Assembly (NCBI GenBank): GCA_022779485.1
Contig: JALFTC010000047.1
Span: forward strand, 1-64,000
Origin: Ruminococcus sp.
Lineage (GTDB): Bacteria; Bacillota; Clostridia; Oscillospirales; Acutalibacteraceae
DNA length: 64,000 nucleotides
Direction: 5' to 3'
Every line of letters starts with the position of its first letter. Position 1 is the stretch's first letter. Of the stretch, positions 17,520-25,273 are shown piece after piece. Below the pieces are notes generated by a model, which worked only from the letters and a program-made list of their open reading frames with translations, did not search any database and had not been told where the DNA came from. The position numbers and the translations under genes were made by a program.

Positions 17520-18868
17520 TAAGCCAATCTTTCCCTTACAACACTTGCCGCCTCTTCAGCCAAAACAGAAATTTCCTGATAATCCTCTCCCTCAAGCATA
17601 ACACGAACAAGAGGCTCTGTGCCTGAAACACGAATGAGAATTCTTCCTCTGTCGCCCAGAATATCTGTAACCTGCTGAATTTCAGCCTTGATGTGCTTGT
17701 CTGTATAGAACTTTGGTTTCATCTCGTTAGAAATTTTAACATTGATGAGAACCTGTGGGTATCTCTTCATAACCTTTGCCATTTCGGAAAGGGTTTCGTT
17801 TCTTCTCTTCATAATTGACATAAGCTGAACACCTGTGAGCTGACCGTCACCCGTTGTGGCAAAGTCGCTGAAAATGATGTGTCCGCTTTGCTCACCGCCA
17901 ATGTTGTAACCGCTTAACTGCATTTCCTCAAGAACATATCTGTCACCAACCTTGGTAGCCTCAAAACGCAAGCCTTTTTCTTCGCAGAACTTCTGGAAGC
18001 CCATATTTGTCATTACTGTACCAACCACAGCGTCGCCCTTTAGCTTACCACGGCGGTGGAAGTCGTCGGCACAAATTGCAATGAGGAAGTCACCGTCAAC
18101 CATATTGCCCTTTTCGTCAACAGCAAGGCATCTGTCGGCGTCACCGTCAAAGGCAAGTCCTGCCTGTAGGTGATTTTTCCTTACATAATCCATAAGGTTT
18201 TCCATATGTGTTGAACCGCAGTCCTTGTTGATGTTTACTCCGTCAGGGTCAGCAGACAGAATATGCACCTTTGCACCAAGGCTTGTAAACAGCTTTTCTG
18301 CTGTAACGGAGGATGAACCGTTGGAGCAGTCAAGGGCAATTTCAAGTCCTGAAAGGTCGCCCTCAATAGTCGATTTAATGTGCTGAATGTATAAATCTGC
18401 ACCCTCCTTGCGGTAGCTTACTGTCCCGATATCCTTGCCAAAGGAAAGGTCTGCGCTGTGCTCCTTGTCAAGAATTATATCCTCAATTTTTTCTTCAATT
18501 TCATCGGGGAGCTTATAGCCGTCCTCGTTAAACAGTTTAATTCCGTTAAATTCAAATGGATTGTGTGATGCTGAAATCATTATACCCGCGTCTGCGTTGT
18601 AGTACTTTACAAGGTATGCAACAGCAGGTGTTGGAACAACTCCCAAAATAATTACATTCGCACCAACAGAGGTTAGTCCTGCAACAAGTGCGCCCTCCAG
18701 CATATCTCCTGAAATTCTTGTATCCTTACCTATAACAAATGTGGGGTGCTTTACGTCCTCGCTTGTAAGCACAACTGCCGCCGCTCTGCCGATTGAAAGA
18801 GCCAAGTCAACTGTAAGCTCCTTGTTTGCAATTCCTCTTGCACCGTCTGTACCAAAAATTCTTCCCAT
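17519..18868 (-). CDS. glmM: Phosphoglucosamine mutase
   Basis: The 449-residue protein starts GRIFGTDGARG and has the phosphoserine loop ISASHNP with Ser101, the metal loop DGDADRC and the phosphate-binding RVSGTEP near the end. It converts glucosamine 6-phosphate to glucosamine 1-phosphate for UDP-GlcNAc and peptidoglycan. It sits between ruvB and the methyltransferase; coupling a wall gene to DNA repair genes suggests only shared housekeeping expression. Confidence 0.96.
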   Translation of the reverse strand: MGRIFGTDGARGIANKELTVDLALSIGRAAAVVLTSEDVKHPTFVIGKDTRISGDMLEGALVAGLTSVGANVIILGVVPTPAVAYLVKYYNADAGIMISASHNPFEFNGIKLFNEDGYKLPDEIEEKIEDIILDKEHSADLSFGKDIGTVSYRKEGADLYIQHIKSTIEGDLSGLEIALDCSNGSSSVTAEKLFTSLGAKVHILSADPDGVNINKDCGSTHMENLMDYVRKNHLQAGLAFDGDADRCLAVDEKGNMVDGDFLIAICADDFHRRGKLKGDAVVGTVMTNMGFQKFCEEKGLRFEATKVGDRYVLEEMQLSGYNIGGEQSGHIIFSDFATTGDGQLTGVQLMSIMKRRNETLSEMAKVMKRYPQVLINVKISNEMKPKFYTDKHIKAEIQQVTDILGDRGRILIRVSGTEPLVRVMLEGEDYQEISVLAEEAASVVRERLA

Positions 18869-18895
18869 AATTTTACTCCTATTAACTCCTATTAA

Positions 18896-19963
18896 TTAAT
18901 TTCCAAATAGGTTTGGCTGATTGACCGTACCGCCAAACTCAAATCCTAAATGTCTGTAACCCTCAGCAGTAACGCATCTGCCACGAGGGGTTCTCTGTAA
19001 AAATCCTATTTGCATAAGGTACGGCTCGTAAACATCCTCTATGGTTACAGCCTCCTCGCCGATAGCCGCCGCCAAGGTTTCAAGCCCTACGGGGCCGCCG
19101 TTGTAAAACTTAATCATTGCCTCTAACATTCTTCTGTCGTTCTGGTCAAGACCAAGCTCGTCAATCTCCATTTTATCAAGCGCCATTCGGGCAATTTCGC
19201 AGTTTACATATCCGTCATTGAGAACCTGTGCAAAGTCACGAACTCGCTTTAAAAGTCGGTTTGCAATTCTTGGAGTGCCCCTTGAACGGGATGCAAGCTC
19301 AAGTGAACCGTCACTGTCAATATCTATTCCCAAAATTCCCGCTGAACGGGTGATGATTGTTGATAATTCTTCAGGAGAATAAAGCTCCAGTCTTAAGGTA
19401 ACACCGAATCTGTCCCTAAGGGGTGCGGTCAGCTGACCTGCCCTTGTTGTAGCGCCAACCAAAGTAAACTTTGGTAGCGGCAGATGATAGGACGCCGCCA
19501 TCTGGCCTTTACCTGTGATAATATCTATTGCAAAGTCCTCCATAGCAGGATAGAGAATTTCCTCTACACTTCTGTTAAGACGGTGAATTTCGTCAATAAA
19601 AAGCACATCGCCCTCGTTAAGGTTAGTGAGAATTGCCGCCAAATCTCCCGGCTTTTCGATTGCAGGGCCTGATGTAATGCGGATGTTCACACCAAGCTCG
19701 TTGGCGATAATCTGCGAAAGAGTAGTTTTGCCAAGTCCGGGAGGTCCGTACAGAAGTACGTGGTCAAGGGACTCCTGTCTTTGCTTTGCAGCCTCGATAT
19801 ACACCTTCAGATTTTCCTTAACCTTGTCCTGTCCGATATAGTCGTCAAGGGTTTTCGGTCTTAGGGGATTATCGGTTTCCATTGTAAGGTTATCCTCGGG
19901 AATTTCGTGGGTGTCAACTATTCTGTTTTCGTAATCAAATTCAAAATCGTTTTGATAATCCAT
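18896..19963 (-). CDS. ruvB: Holliday junction branch-migration helicase RuvB
   Basis: The 355-residue AAA+ motor has Walker [10 protein letters not shown] near 71, Walker B LFIDEIHR, sensor VGATTRAG and the C-terminal winged helix with [10 protein letters not shown]. It drives branch migration with RuvA in recombination repair. It lies 13 bases after ruvA. Confidence 0.96.
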   Translation of the reverse strand: MDYQNDFEFDYENRIVDTHEIPEDNLTMETDNPLRPKTLDDYIGQDKVKENLKVYIEAAKQRQESLDHVLLYGPPGLGKTTLSQIIANELGVNIRITSGPAIEKPGDLAAILTNLNEGDVLFIDEIHRLNRSVEEILYPAMEDFAIDIITGKGQMAASYHLPLPKFTLVGATTRAGQLTAPLRDRFGVTLRLELYSPEELSTIITRSAGILGIDIDSDGSLELASRSRGTPRIANRLLKRVRDFAQVLNDGYVNCEIARMALDKMEIDELGLDQNDRRMLEAMIKFYNGGPVGLETLAAAIGEEAVTIEDVYEPYLMQIGFLQRTPRGRCVTAEGYRHLGFEFGGTVNQPNLFGN

Positions 19964-19976
19964 TTTATTTTCCTAT

Positions 19977-20567
19977 TTATTTTCCTAACTTTTTAAGTGT
20001 TGCGCCAATCATCTGTTCAACAGACATATTTGGGTCAAGCTTTGTAAGTATTGGTGTGACATCAGCGGCGCTAAAACCAAGTACAGCCAATGCCTGAACA
20101 GCCGCCGGAATATTTCCGCTGACTGATGTATTTGCACCATTTGGCGAAAGGGAATCGTCGCTTTCAAGGCTTTTGAACTTATCCTTTAGTTCAAGTACAA
20201 TCCTCTGTGCCATTTTAGGGCCAACACCGTTTGCCTGTGTGATGGTTTTCCAGTCACCTGAGGAAACCGCCACAGCCACCTGCTCCGGTGAAAGTATGGA
20301 CAGTATTGAAATTCCTGCCTTTGGACCTACACCGTTAATATTTATCAGCAGTTTGTATGTTTGCAGTTCCTTTTGGGTGGAAAAGCCGAAAAGCTCAACT
20401 GCATCCTCCCTGACGGACATATATGTGTAAAGGGTTACCTCACTGCCTATCTTAACATCCCTTAGAGTATTTAGTGTGGTGCGACATCCGTAGCCAACAC
20501 CACCGCACTCAACTACCGCTAAGTTTTGCTCTGTATGTACGAGAGTACCTCTAACTGAATAAATCAT
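19977..20567 (-). CDS. ruvA: Holliday junction DNA-binding protein RuvA
   Basis: The 196-residue protein has an N-terminal OB fold (MIYSVRGTLVHTE), two helix-hairpin-helix motifs (INGVGPKAG near 77 and ANGVGPKMAQRI near 112) and the small C-terminal RuvB-binding domain (ALAVLGFS). Its start overlaps the ruvC stop by one base. Confidence 0.95.
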   Translation of the reverse strand: MIYSVRGTLVHTEQNLAVVECGGVGYGCRTTLNTLRDVKIGSEVTLYTYMSVREDAVELFGFSTQKELQTYKLLININGVGPKAGISILSILSPEQVAVAVSSGDWKTITQANGVGPKMAQRIVLELKDKFKSLESDDSLSPNGANTSVSGNIPAAVQALAVLGFSAADVTPILTKLDPNMSVEQMIGATLKKLGK

Positions 20568-21076
20568 TACTTAATTCCTTTATCAATCATAAACTTTCTA
20601 AGCCCTGAGCCAGCCGACTGGGTATGGGTTATGGCAAGTGCCAATGCGTCTGCCGTATCATCAGGCTTTGGAACATCCTTCAGCTTTAACAGACGGCGAG
20701 TCATCTCCATAACCTGTGGCTTTTTTGCCTTTCCGTAGCCTGTTACTGCGGTTTTAACCTGCAGGGGTGTGTATTCGTAAACAGGAACACCCAACCGCTG
20801 TGCTGTCAAAAGGATAACTCCCCTTGCCTCTGCAACCATAATTGCAGTTTTGGCATTGTTTTGAAAATACAGTCGTTCAATAGACATTGCGTCAGGCTTT
20901 GTACGCTTTATTACTTCTGACAAATCGTCATAGATAATTTCAAGTCTGCGGTTAAAGTCAAGGTCTGATTCAGTCACTATTGAGCCGAATGAAATTGGTG
21001 TGAAATTGTTGTTTCGGTAGCTGATTGCACCATACCCAACAATGGCATAACCGGGGTCTATTCCCAAAACAACCAT
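20567..21076 (-). CDS. ruvC: Crossover junction endodeoxyribonuclease RuvC
   Basis: The 169-residue resolvase has the catalytic acidic residues in GIDPGYAIVGYG, SIERLYF and KPDDTADALA. It cuts Holliday junctions held by RuvAB. The frame is open 20 codons further upstream, but the ATG at 21076 has AAAGGA eight bases before it and begins at the conserved MVVLGIDPG, so I choose it. It is the first gene of the long operon. Confidence 0.93.
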   Translation of the reverse strand: MVVLGIDPGYAIVGYGAISYRNNNFTPISFGSIVTESDLDFNRRLEIIYDDLSEVIKRTKPDAMSIERLYFQNNAKTAIMVAEARGVILLTAQRLGVPVYEYTPLQVKTAVTGYGKAKKPQVMEMTRRLLKLKDVPKPDDTADALALAITHTQSAGSGLRKFMIDKGIK

Positions 21077-21118
21077 ACTTTCAATCCTTTCTTGGGGATA
21101 GTACCCCATATTTATGTT

Positions 21119-21147
21119 ATTATACCATAACGCCATATAATAAGCAA
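21119..21147 (-). promoter_or_regulatory. Promoter of the ruvC-clpE operon
   Basis: On the minus strand TTGCTT (21147-21142), a 17-base spacer and TATAAT (21124-21119), about 40 bases before the ruvC ATG. Confidence 0.65.
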
Positions 21148-21208
21148 CTAAACTTTAGTATTTACAGGAAATTTCTTTGCAAATTTTACATCAATAAGCA
21201 TAACAAAA

Positions 21209-21228
21209 GGGTCAGCAAAAGCTGACCC
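21209..21228 (-). terminator. Terminator of the lipoprotein gene
   Basis: A perfect GGGTCAGC-AAAA-GCTGACCC hairpin followed by TTTTGTTA on the minus strand. Confidence 0.75.
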
Positions 21229-21249
21229 AAAACAGATAAAAATATTATT

Positions 21250-21624
21250 TCATTTTTCTAAATCTATTTCCGAAAGCTTTTTAAGAATTAAGGTTTTACC
21301 CTCGTATGTAAGTCTTACATCTTCTCCCCTGAGGGAATAATCAAAGGTGTAGTCCGTTAATGTTTCTTTATCTCTCACCGTAATTTTCTTATCGGTAACA
21401 GTTGTAATTCCGCTGATACTGTACTGTGTCTTGTTATCCTTATCCTTTACAACAATTTTTGCGTTGTCGTCACTAAATGACAGAGTTAAGGAAAAATCCC
21501 TTCTGCTGTATTCCCAAGTATTTGCCCTTAGAGTGCTTTGGGAAGTATCTATTGCCTCACTGCAGGAGCAAAGAAAAATAAGAGAAAATGACAAAAAATA
21601 CACCACAAAAATTTTCGCTTTCAT
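21250..21624 (-). CDS. Small lipoprotein, unknown function
   Basis: The 124-residue protein has a signal peptide ending in FLCSC, a lipobox-like cleavage site, followed by a small beta-rich domain. The latter pattern (threonine-rich strands, KTLILKKL end) resembles 'extracellular beta-sandwich' lipoproteins of Clostridia, but no family is certain. I start at the ATG at 21624, next to a GGGGGTG site, since the longer frame would put residues before the signal peptide. Confidence 0.6.
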   Translation of the reverse strand: MKAKIFVVYFLSFSLIFLCSCSEAIDTSQSTLRANTWEYSRRDFSLTLSFSDDNAKIVVKDKDNKTQYSISGITTVTDKKITVRDKETLTDYTFDYSLRGEDVRLTYEGKTLILKKLSEIDLEK

Positions 21625-21684
21625 AATACCAACACCCCCGGTAATACTACATATGAAATAAAAATATAAATTATTACAACAATG

Positions 21685-21713
21685 TTGCAATACACTTAAC
21701 AGGTGTGTATAAT
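21685..21713 (+). promoter_or_regulatory. Promoter of the DUF2804 gene
   Basis: TTGCAA (21685-21690), a 17-base spacer and TATAAT (21708-21713), about 20 bases before the ATG. Confidence 0.6.
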
Positions 21714-21734
21714 CTAAAAGAAAGGGGTAGTTTT

Positions 21735-22742
21735 ATGTATCGTGAATATTTTGACACCGTTAGTATGTTTGACAAAAACGGAGATATGATTCCTTTTGGC
21801 TGGAGCAAGGAACCTGTGTTTTTTTATAACAAGCTGAATTCCTCTGCATCTGCCTTAAGGGTTAAGGAAAGTGACACATACTGCATTAGAAATTCCCATC
21901 TTCTCCTCACAGTTTCCATAGCAAACCTTGGTCTTTACGGGGTTGTAAGCGGTACAATTATCGACTTTGACAGCTTTAGAATAGGCAAAAAGGTTGTAAA
22001 AAAGATGTTCCCCTTTATAAGATTTAAAATGCCTGAAAGCTCGCTTTCCGGAGATGTTGCCTACAACGACAGCCAGATTGGAATGAAGTTTTCAAAGGCA
22101 GGTACAAAAAGATATTTAAAATGTGATTTTCTGAATTTTTACAACAACAAAAACCTGTATTTTAACATTGAAATTGATGAAGAAAAGGCAGAGAGTATGA
22201 ATGCTTCGCTGCCATTTGACAACAGCAAAACAAGCTACTTTACAAAGAGATTTTTGCCACAGATGAGGGCAAAGGGAATTGTGCGTTTTGGTGGCAACGA
22301 ATATAATCTTGACAAGGAATACACAACAGCATATCTGAATTGGACAAGAATTTCCGCACCTAACAAGGTGTATTATCACGAGTTGATTGCAGAGGGACAG
22401 TTCAAAAACAGCACAATGACAATCCACTTTGGGGGAGGTCTTTCCGACAATTCAGAGGGAATTGAAAACTGCCTGTTCCTTGACAAAAAGCTGATTAAAC
22501 TGGGACCTGTTAAGGCAAAAGGTCACGCAAACGACTTGCGTTCTGTATGGAAGTTCCACGACAAAGACAACAACATCTACATTGAATTTGTGCCAAGCAC
22601 CAAGGGTGGCGGTGAGCTACACGCCAAAAATGATAAAAAGAACATAATCTACGGAAATATTTACGGTCATATAATCGGCAACGACAACTCCGTTATGAAG
22701 ATAGACGGATTTGACTCGCTACTGATTAATACTACTCTGTAA
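21735..22742 (+). CDS. DUF2804 family protein
   Basis: The 335-residue protein matches the DUF2804 pattern: an opening YREYFDTVSMFDKNGD, an inner LGLYGVVSGTIIDFD, and the aromatic TTAYLNWTR, HFGGGLSD and WKFHDKDN blocks of the C-terminal half. It has no signal peptide. These proteins have a lipocalin/tocopherol-cyclase-like beta fold with no proven activity, so none is given. I begin at the ATG at 21735 because AAAGGGG lies eight bases before; the frame is open ten codons further. Confidence 0.7.
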   Translation: MYREYFDTVSMFDKNGDMIPFGWSKEPVFFYNKLNSSASALRVKESDTYCIRNSHLLLTVSIANLGLYGVVSGTIIDFDSFRIGKKVVKKMFPFIRFKMPESSLSGDVAYNDSQIGMKFSKAGTKRYLKCDFLNFYNNKNLYFNIEIDEEKAESMNASLPFDNSKTSYFTKRFLPQMRAKGIVRFGGNEYNLDKEYTTAYLNWTRISAPNKVYYHELIAEGQFKNSTMTIHFGGGLSDNSEGIENCLFLDKKLIKLGPVKAKGHANDLRSVWKFHDKDNNIYIEFVPSTKGGGELHAKNDKKNIIYGNIYGHIIGNDNSVMKIDGFDSLLINTTL

Positions 22743-22762
22743 AACCAAAACCTAATAATATC

Positions 22763-22846
22763 CTATATGTCTATGTCGCCGACTTTTCGCACTGCAAGGC
22801 TGTTTTCCCTGTCCTTAAATTCCTTGACCACCTGAACCTTTACCAT
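22763..22846 (-). CDS. 27-residue phage-like ORF, probably a truncated remnant
   Basis: A strong GGGAGGTGAAGTG site precedes an ATG reading MVKVQVVKEFKDRENS and on to KVGDIDI, then TAG. This opening is like small phage proteins that start MVKVKVLKxFxDxxx and continue after KVGD, which are usually about twice as long (from memory). The early stop suggests a decayed copy. It follows directly after a terminator and lies at the edge of other phage debris (23093-23974). Confidence 0.45.
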   Translation of the reverse strand: MVKVQVVKEFKDRENSLAVRKVGDIDI

Positions 22847-22872
22847 CACTTCACCTCCCTTTTGCAATAAAA

Positions 22873-22898
22873 AAGCACCAACATTTCTGTTAGTGCTT
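22873..22898 (-). terminator. Terminator
   Basis: AAGCACCAACA (22873-22883) pairs with TGTTAGTGCTT (22888-22898) with one G-T pair, followed on the minus strand by TTTTTT. It ends the transcript of the 23093-23974 genes. Confidence 0.65.
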
Positions 22899-23092
22899 GT
22901 AACCAAATTACTTTGATTTTGGTTTTATAAATATTTTCAGCAAGTTACAGGCAATTTAGATTTGTCTGTAAACATGCCATTATATTTTTATTTTATAGGG
23001 ATATTAGCGTCCTTTGCAAGTGAAATATATAAAATAAATACATTACAAACTGCAAATTACTTAAATCTTCAAATACTGCATACTGGATTTAT

Positions 23093-23227
23093 CTATGCAG
23101 TTTCGCTCTTTCTACTTAGTTCTTCTTCAAACTGCTTAATAGCATGTTGAAGTTCTTCCTTTGTCATACTTTTGATGTCAGCAGGAATTATAATCCTATC
23201 ATCAATTAAAAACTCTCTTTCTGCCAT
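23093..23227 (-). CDS. 44-residue ORF next to the JAB-domain gene
   Basis: The ORF begins directly after the TAA of the JAB-domain gene and uses the GGGAGGTG that is contained in that gene's last codons. The product starts MAEREFLIDDRIIIPADIK and ends in a charged helix rich in Glu and Lys. Similar tiny proteins follow head-morphogenesis genes in Firmicutes prophages (from memory of such loci). It could be a phage structural accessory or an immunity-like partner; neither is shown. Confidence 0.55.
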   Translation of the reverse strand: MAEREFLIDDRIIIPADIKSMTKEELQHAIKQFEEELSRKSETA

Positions 23228-23974
23228 TTATAACACCTCCCAAAATTTCATATCATAGGTTCGTGAAAGTTTTTCAAGCGTTTTATACTGTGATTCATAA
23301 TCATCAAAACCTTCCTTTATAAAGTTTTCAATATACATGTTGTAAAGTCGCTCGTTTATCTTCTCATTTGAAGTGTATCCGAAAACCTTGCCATTATGAC
23401 AGGCTATAACCCCCATCTTGTATTTATTTTCAAAACAAGAATTCAAATCGGAAACACTCGGTGGCATACTACTGGGATGAGTATGTATTGTAACAACATT
23501 TTCATTCTTATTAATGATATTCTTTATTCTTTCCGTATATGCTATAGCACGTTCATCTTTACTATCAGTTACACTAAGTATTATTTCACCAGTATTGGAA
23601 TCTATCCAATACATATCTTCAAATACCGTTCCACTTCTATGCCTTAATGCTTTTTTTGCACAATTATATAGTGATTTATTAACTGCTTGAACATCAGTAA
23701 CGTTATCATATTTCCGCCTGTATTCGCCGCTTTCAATATAACTTTTATTCACAAGGGTGTTTTTATTACGCCCATAGCGTTGATTTTCAAGAGCCATTTT
23801 TTCACTTCCTGTATTTATTATACCACTTTCAGCGAATTTTTCAACAGGTTCATCAGTAATTTTCTCACCTGTTTCATCAGCAATCCTTGTGTGTTCTGTT
23901 GCCCTTGCTTTATAAACCTTTTGGTTATCTTCATCAAGGGAATTTTCGGAAATTCTGTGGCATTTTTCAGCCAT
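23228..23974 (-). CDS. Orphan phage MuF-type C-terminal effector with JAB/JAMM-like domain
   Basis: The 248-residue protein has no head-protein N-terminus. Residues 40-60 hold a linker with EKFAESGIINTG, and residues about 85-240 a domain with the JAMM-like metal motif HTHPSSMPPSVSD (His164, His166, Ser173, Asp176) and a candidate acid Glu130. In gut-Firmicutes prophages this domain is fused behind MuF/minor-head proteins; JAB domains are metalloproteases or deubiquitinase-like. Here it stands alone with its own AAGGA site and ATG. It may be a decayed prophage remnant or a retained effector. The substrate is unknown. The gene is followed without gap by a 44-residue ORF. Confidence 0.7.
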   Translation of the reverse strand: MAEKCHRISENSLDEDNQKVYKARATEHTRIADETGEKITDEPVEKFAESGIINTGSEKMALENQRYGRNKNTLVNKSYIESGEYRRKYDNVTDVQAVNKSLYNCAKKALRHRSGTVFEDMYWIDSNTGEIILSVTDSKDERAIAYTERIKNIINKNENVVTIHTHPSSMPPSVSDLNSCFENKYKMGVIACHNGKVFGYTSNEKINERLYNMYIENFIKEGFDDYESQYKTLEKLSRTYDMKFWEVL

Positions 23975-23989
23975 TAAGCGTTTCCTTAA

Positions 23990-24025
23990 AAAAGGGCTGC
24001 GGAATTTTCACCGTAGCCCTTTTTA
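23990..24025 (-). terminator. Terminator of the gene at 24047
   Basis: GGGCT-CGG and CCG-AGCCC arms (23994-24002 and 24011-24019) around AATTTTCA, with a T-run on the minus strand. Confidence 0.7.
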
Positions 24026-24046
24026 CAGATTTATAAACTATGTCTG

Positions 24047-24895
24047 TTAACTGTTATGTTCTTTTTCTCCGTCCTTGTGACCGTCCCTTTTGCAAGAGCA
24101 GTTTTTGCCGTCCTCACCCATTTCGCAAACTGTGGGAGGGAAAAATTCGTTGGTTGGAAATTCAAGACGACTGAACATTTCGCAAGGATTGTCTGAGGTT
24201 GTAACACACTCTTTTTCGGGGATACAGAAGTCATAGGCAGGGATAAGCACCTGAACATTTCTTTCAATTTGCACTATTGTGAAAATACCGATTGTAACAT
24301 ACACAGCCATTGAACCGTTTTGCAGGAAATCTCCTCCGAAACGACGGCAAATACCCTCGGGTATTCTGCAAGGGAAAGCAGACGGACACTTGGATTCGCA
24401 AACCTTTGCCGACAAGGCGATTGGTGTTGCAACCTGAACAGTAGCCTTAGGAAGATTTTGAGAAGGCTGTAGCTGACGACAGTCACAGTCGTCATATCCG
24501 TACTCGCTTGTAAAGGTTTTAACACTTCCCTCACTGCCGTACAAAATAACCTTTTTGTTGTGAATAGCCAAGCCGTTTACTGTTACAGGACAACTGCCCG
24601 GTGACATAAACGCCTCGACAGCCACATCAAAGAAGAAGGTCATATCAACAGAATAAAAACCTCTGTGGAAAGGTACCTGCTCCAAGGTTGAATAAACTGT
24701 GATTACCTCTGCATTTTTAATTCTGACGGACACAGCACCGTCAATCACCGATTGGCTCTGCTCGGTAAAATAAACCCGTAAATCTCTAAGACAGTCTTTA
24801 TCACCGCAGCTGTCGTAAATTCGCTGGGCGTCTATGCATATTGACTCCTTGGGGTTGCAGCCGGGATTATGTTCACCGAAAGGACTTTCTGCCAT
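24047..24895 (-). CDS. Conserved Cys-rich clostridial protein, function unknown
   Basis: The 282-residue soluble protein recalls an uncharacterised Clostridia family: a core beginning ESICIDAQRIYDSCGDKDCLRDLRVYF, a GFYSVDMTFFFDV block, and the near-terminal YDFCIPEKECV. It has about 18 cysteines, several in pairs (CDC, CESKC), and no signal peptide or membrane helix. I cannot assign a reaction. The start is the ATG at 24895, because GGAGG lies eight bases upstream inside the alternative five-codon extension. It lies between phage remnants and 190 bases after the small RNA terminator. Confidence 0.6.
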   Translation of the reverse strand: MAESPFGEHNPGCNPKESICIDAQRIYDSCGDKDCLRDLRVYFTEQSQSVIDGAVSVRIKNAEVITVYSTLEQVPFHRGFYSVDMTFFFDVAVEAFMSPGSCPVTVNGLAIHNKKVILYGSEGSVKTFTSEYGYDDCDCRQLQPSQNLPKATVQVATPIALSAKVCESKCPSAFPCRIPEGICRRFGGDFLQNGSMAVYVTIGIFTIVQIERNVQVLIPAYDFCIPEKECVTTSDNPCEMFSRLEFPTNEFFPPTVCEMGEDGKNCSCKRDGHKDGEKEHNS

Positions 24896-25087
24896 AAGTA
24901 AAACCTCCATTGATATTGTGAAACTTTTGTTTCCGTCATTGACGGTGTAACACTATATCATATGGAGGCTTATTTTAAATGTGATTAAATATTCTTAAAA
25001 TGTTCTTGGAAATGTTTTTTGAAAACATTATTTAATCATAATAATAGCCACCGCTTTGTGATGGCTAATTCTAATAATTTTTAGTAT

Positions 25088-25238
25088 AACAAAGTCGCCT
25101 TGATTTCTCAAGACGACTTCTAAGTGTCGGCTATTTGGCAGGCGTAGCATTCTCCTGCATCTCTCGGGTTTCCCCTGTCTTACCATCGGCGTGTGGTCGC
25201 TACGAAATTTACCACCTCAAATAGCCTATTCTTATTGT
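25088..25238 (-). ncRNA. Structured small RNA of unknown family
   Basis: Read on the minus strand, a perfect promoter (25273-25245) starts RNA near 25238. A 9-bp stem GGCTATTTG/CAAATAGCC (25226-25218 with 25137-25129) closes three hairpins. H1 is GTGGT/ACCAC with a 13-base loop (25215-25193). H2 is a GGG-GAAA-CCC hairpin (25175-25166). H3 is GCAGG/CCTGC with an 11-base loop (25158-25138). The H1 loop holds CGTAGC and the H3 loop GCTACG, so they can kiss over 6 bp. A 12-bp terminator (25119-25091) ends it. The stretch CGCCGATGGTA and a later GAGAG recall the 3' half of 5S rRNA, but the rest does not fit. It could also be a leader of the gene at 24047. Confidence 0.6.
25091..25119 (-). terminator. 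Terminator of the small RNA
   Basis: AAGTCGTCTTGA pairs with TCAAGGCGACTT around GAAA, followed by TTGTTATA on the minus strand. Confidence 0.8.
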
Positions 25239-25244
25239 ATTTAA

Positions 25245-25273
25245 ATTATACACCATTTATTCATTTTTGTCAA
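25245..25273 (-). promoter_or_regulatory. Perfect consensus promoter of the small RNA
   Basis: On the minus strand TTGACA (25273-25268), a 17-base spacer and TATAAT (25250-25245). The -35 lies inside the last codons of the PBECR-type ORF, whose stop falls within the spacer. Consensus of this quality predicts strong expression. Confidence 0.85.

Noticed and set aside
22962-23150. 62-codon plus-strand frame beside the 44-residue ORF
   Set aside because: It has no ribosome site and overlaps the well-supported minus-strand ORF at 23093-23227.
25088-25238. 5S rRNA gene
   Set aside because: Only 10-11 bases in the 3' half and GAGAG match; the 5' half with loops B and C is missing, and no 16S/23S is nearby.
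25088-25238. Known riboswitch (purine, TPP, SAM, cobalamin, glycine, c-di-GMP, ZTP, THF, lysine) or SRP/6S/tmRNA/RNase P
   Set aside because: None of the conserved cores I know is present on either strand.
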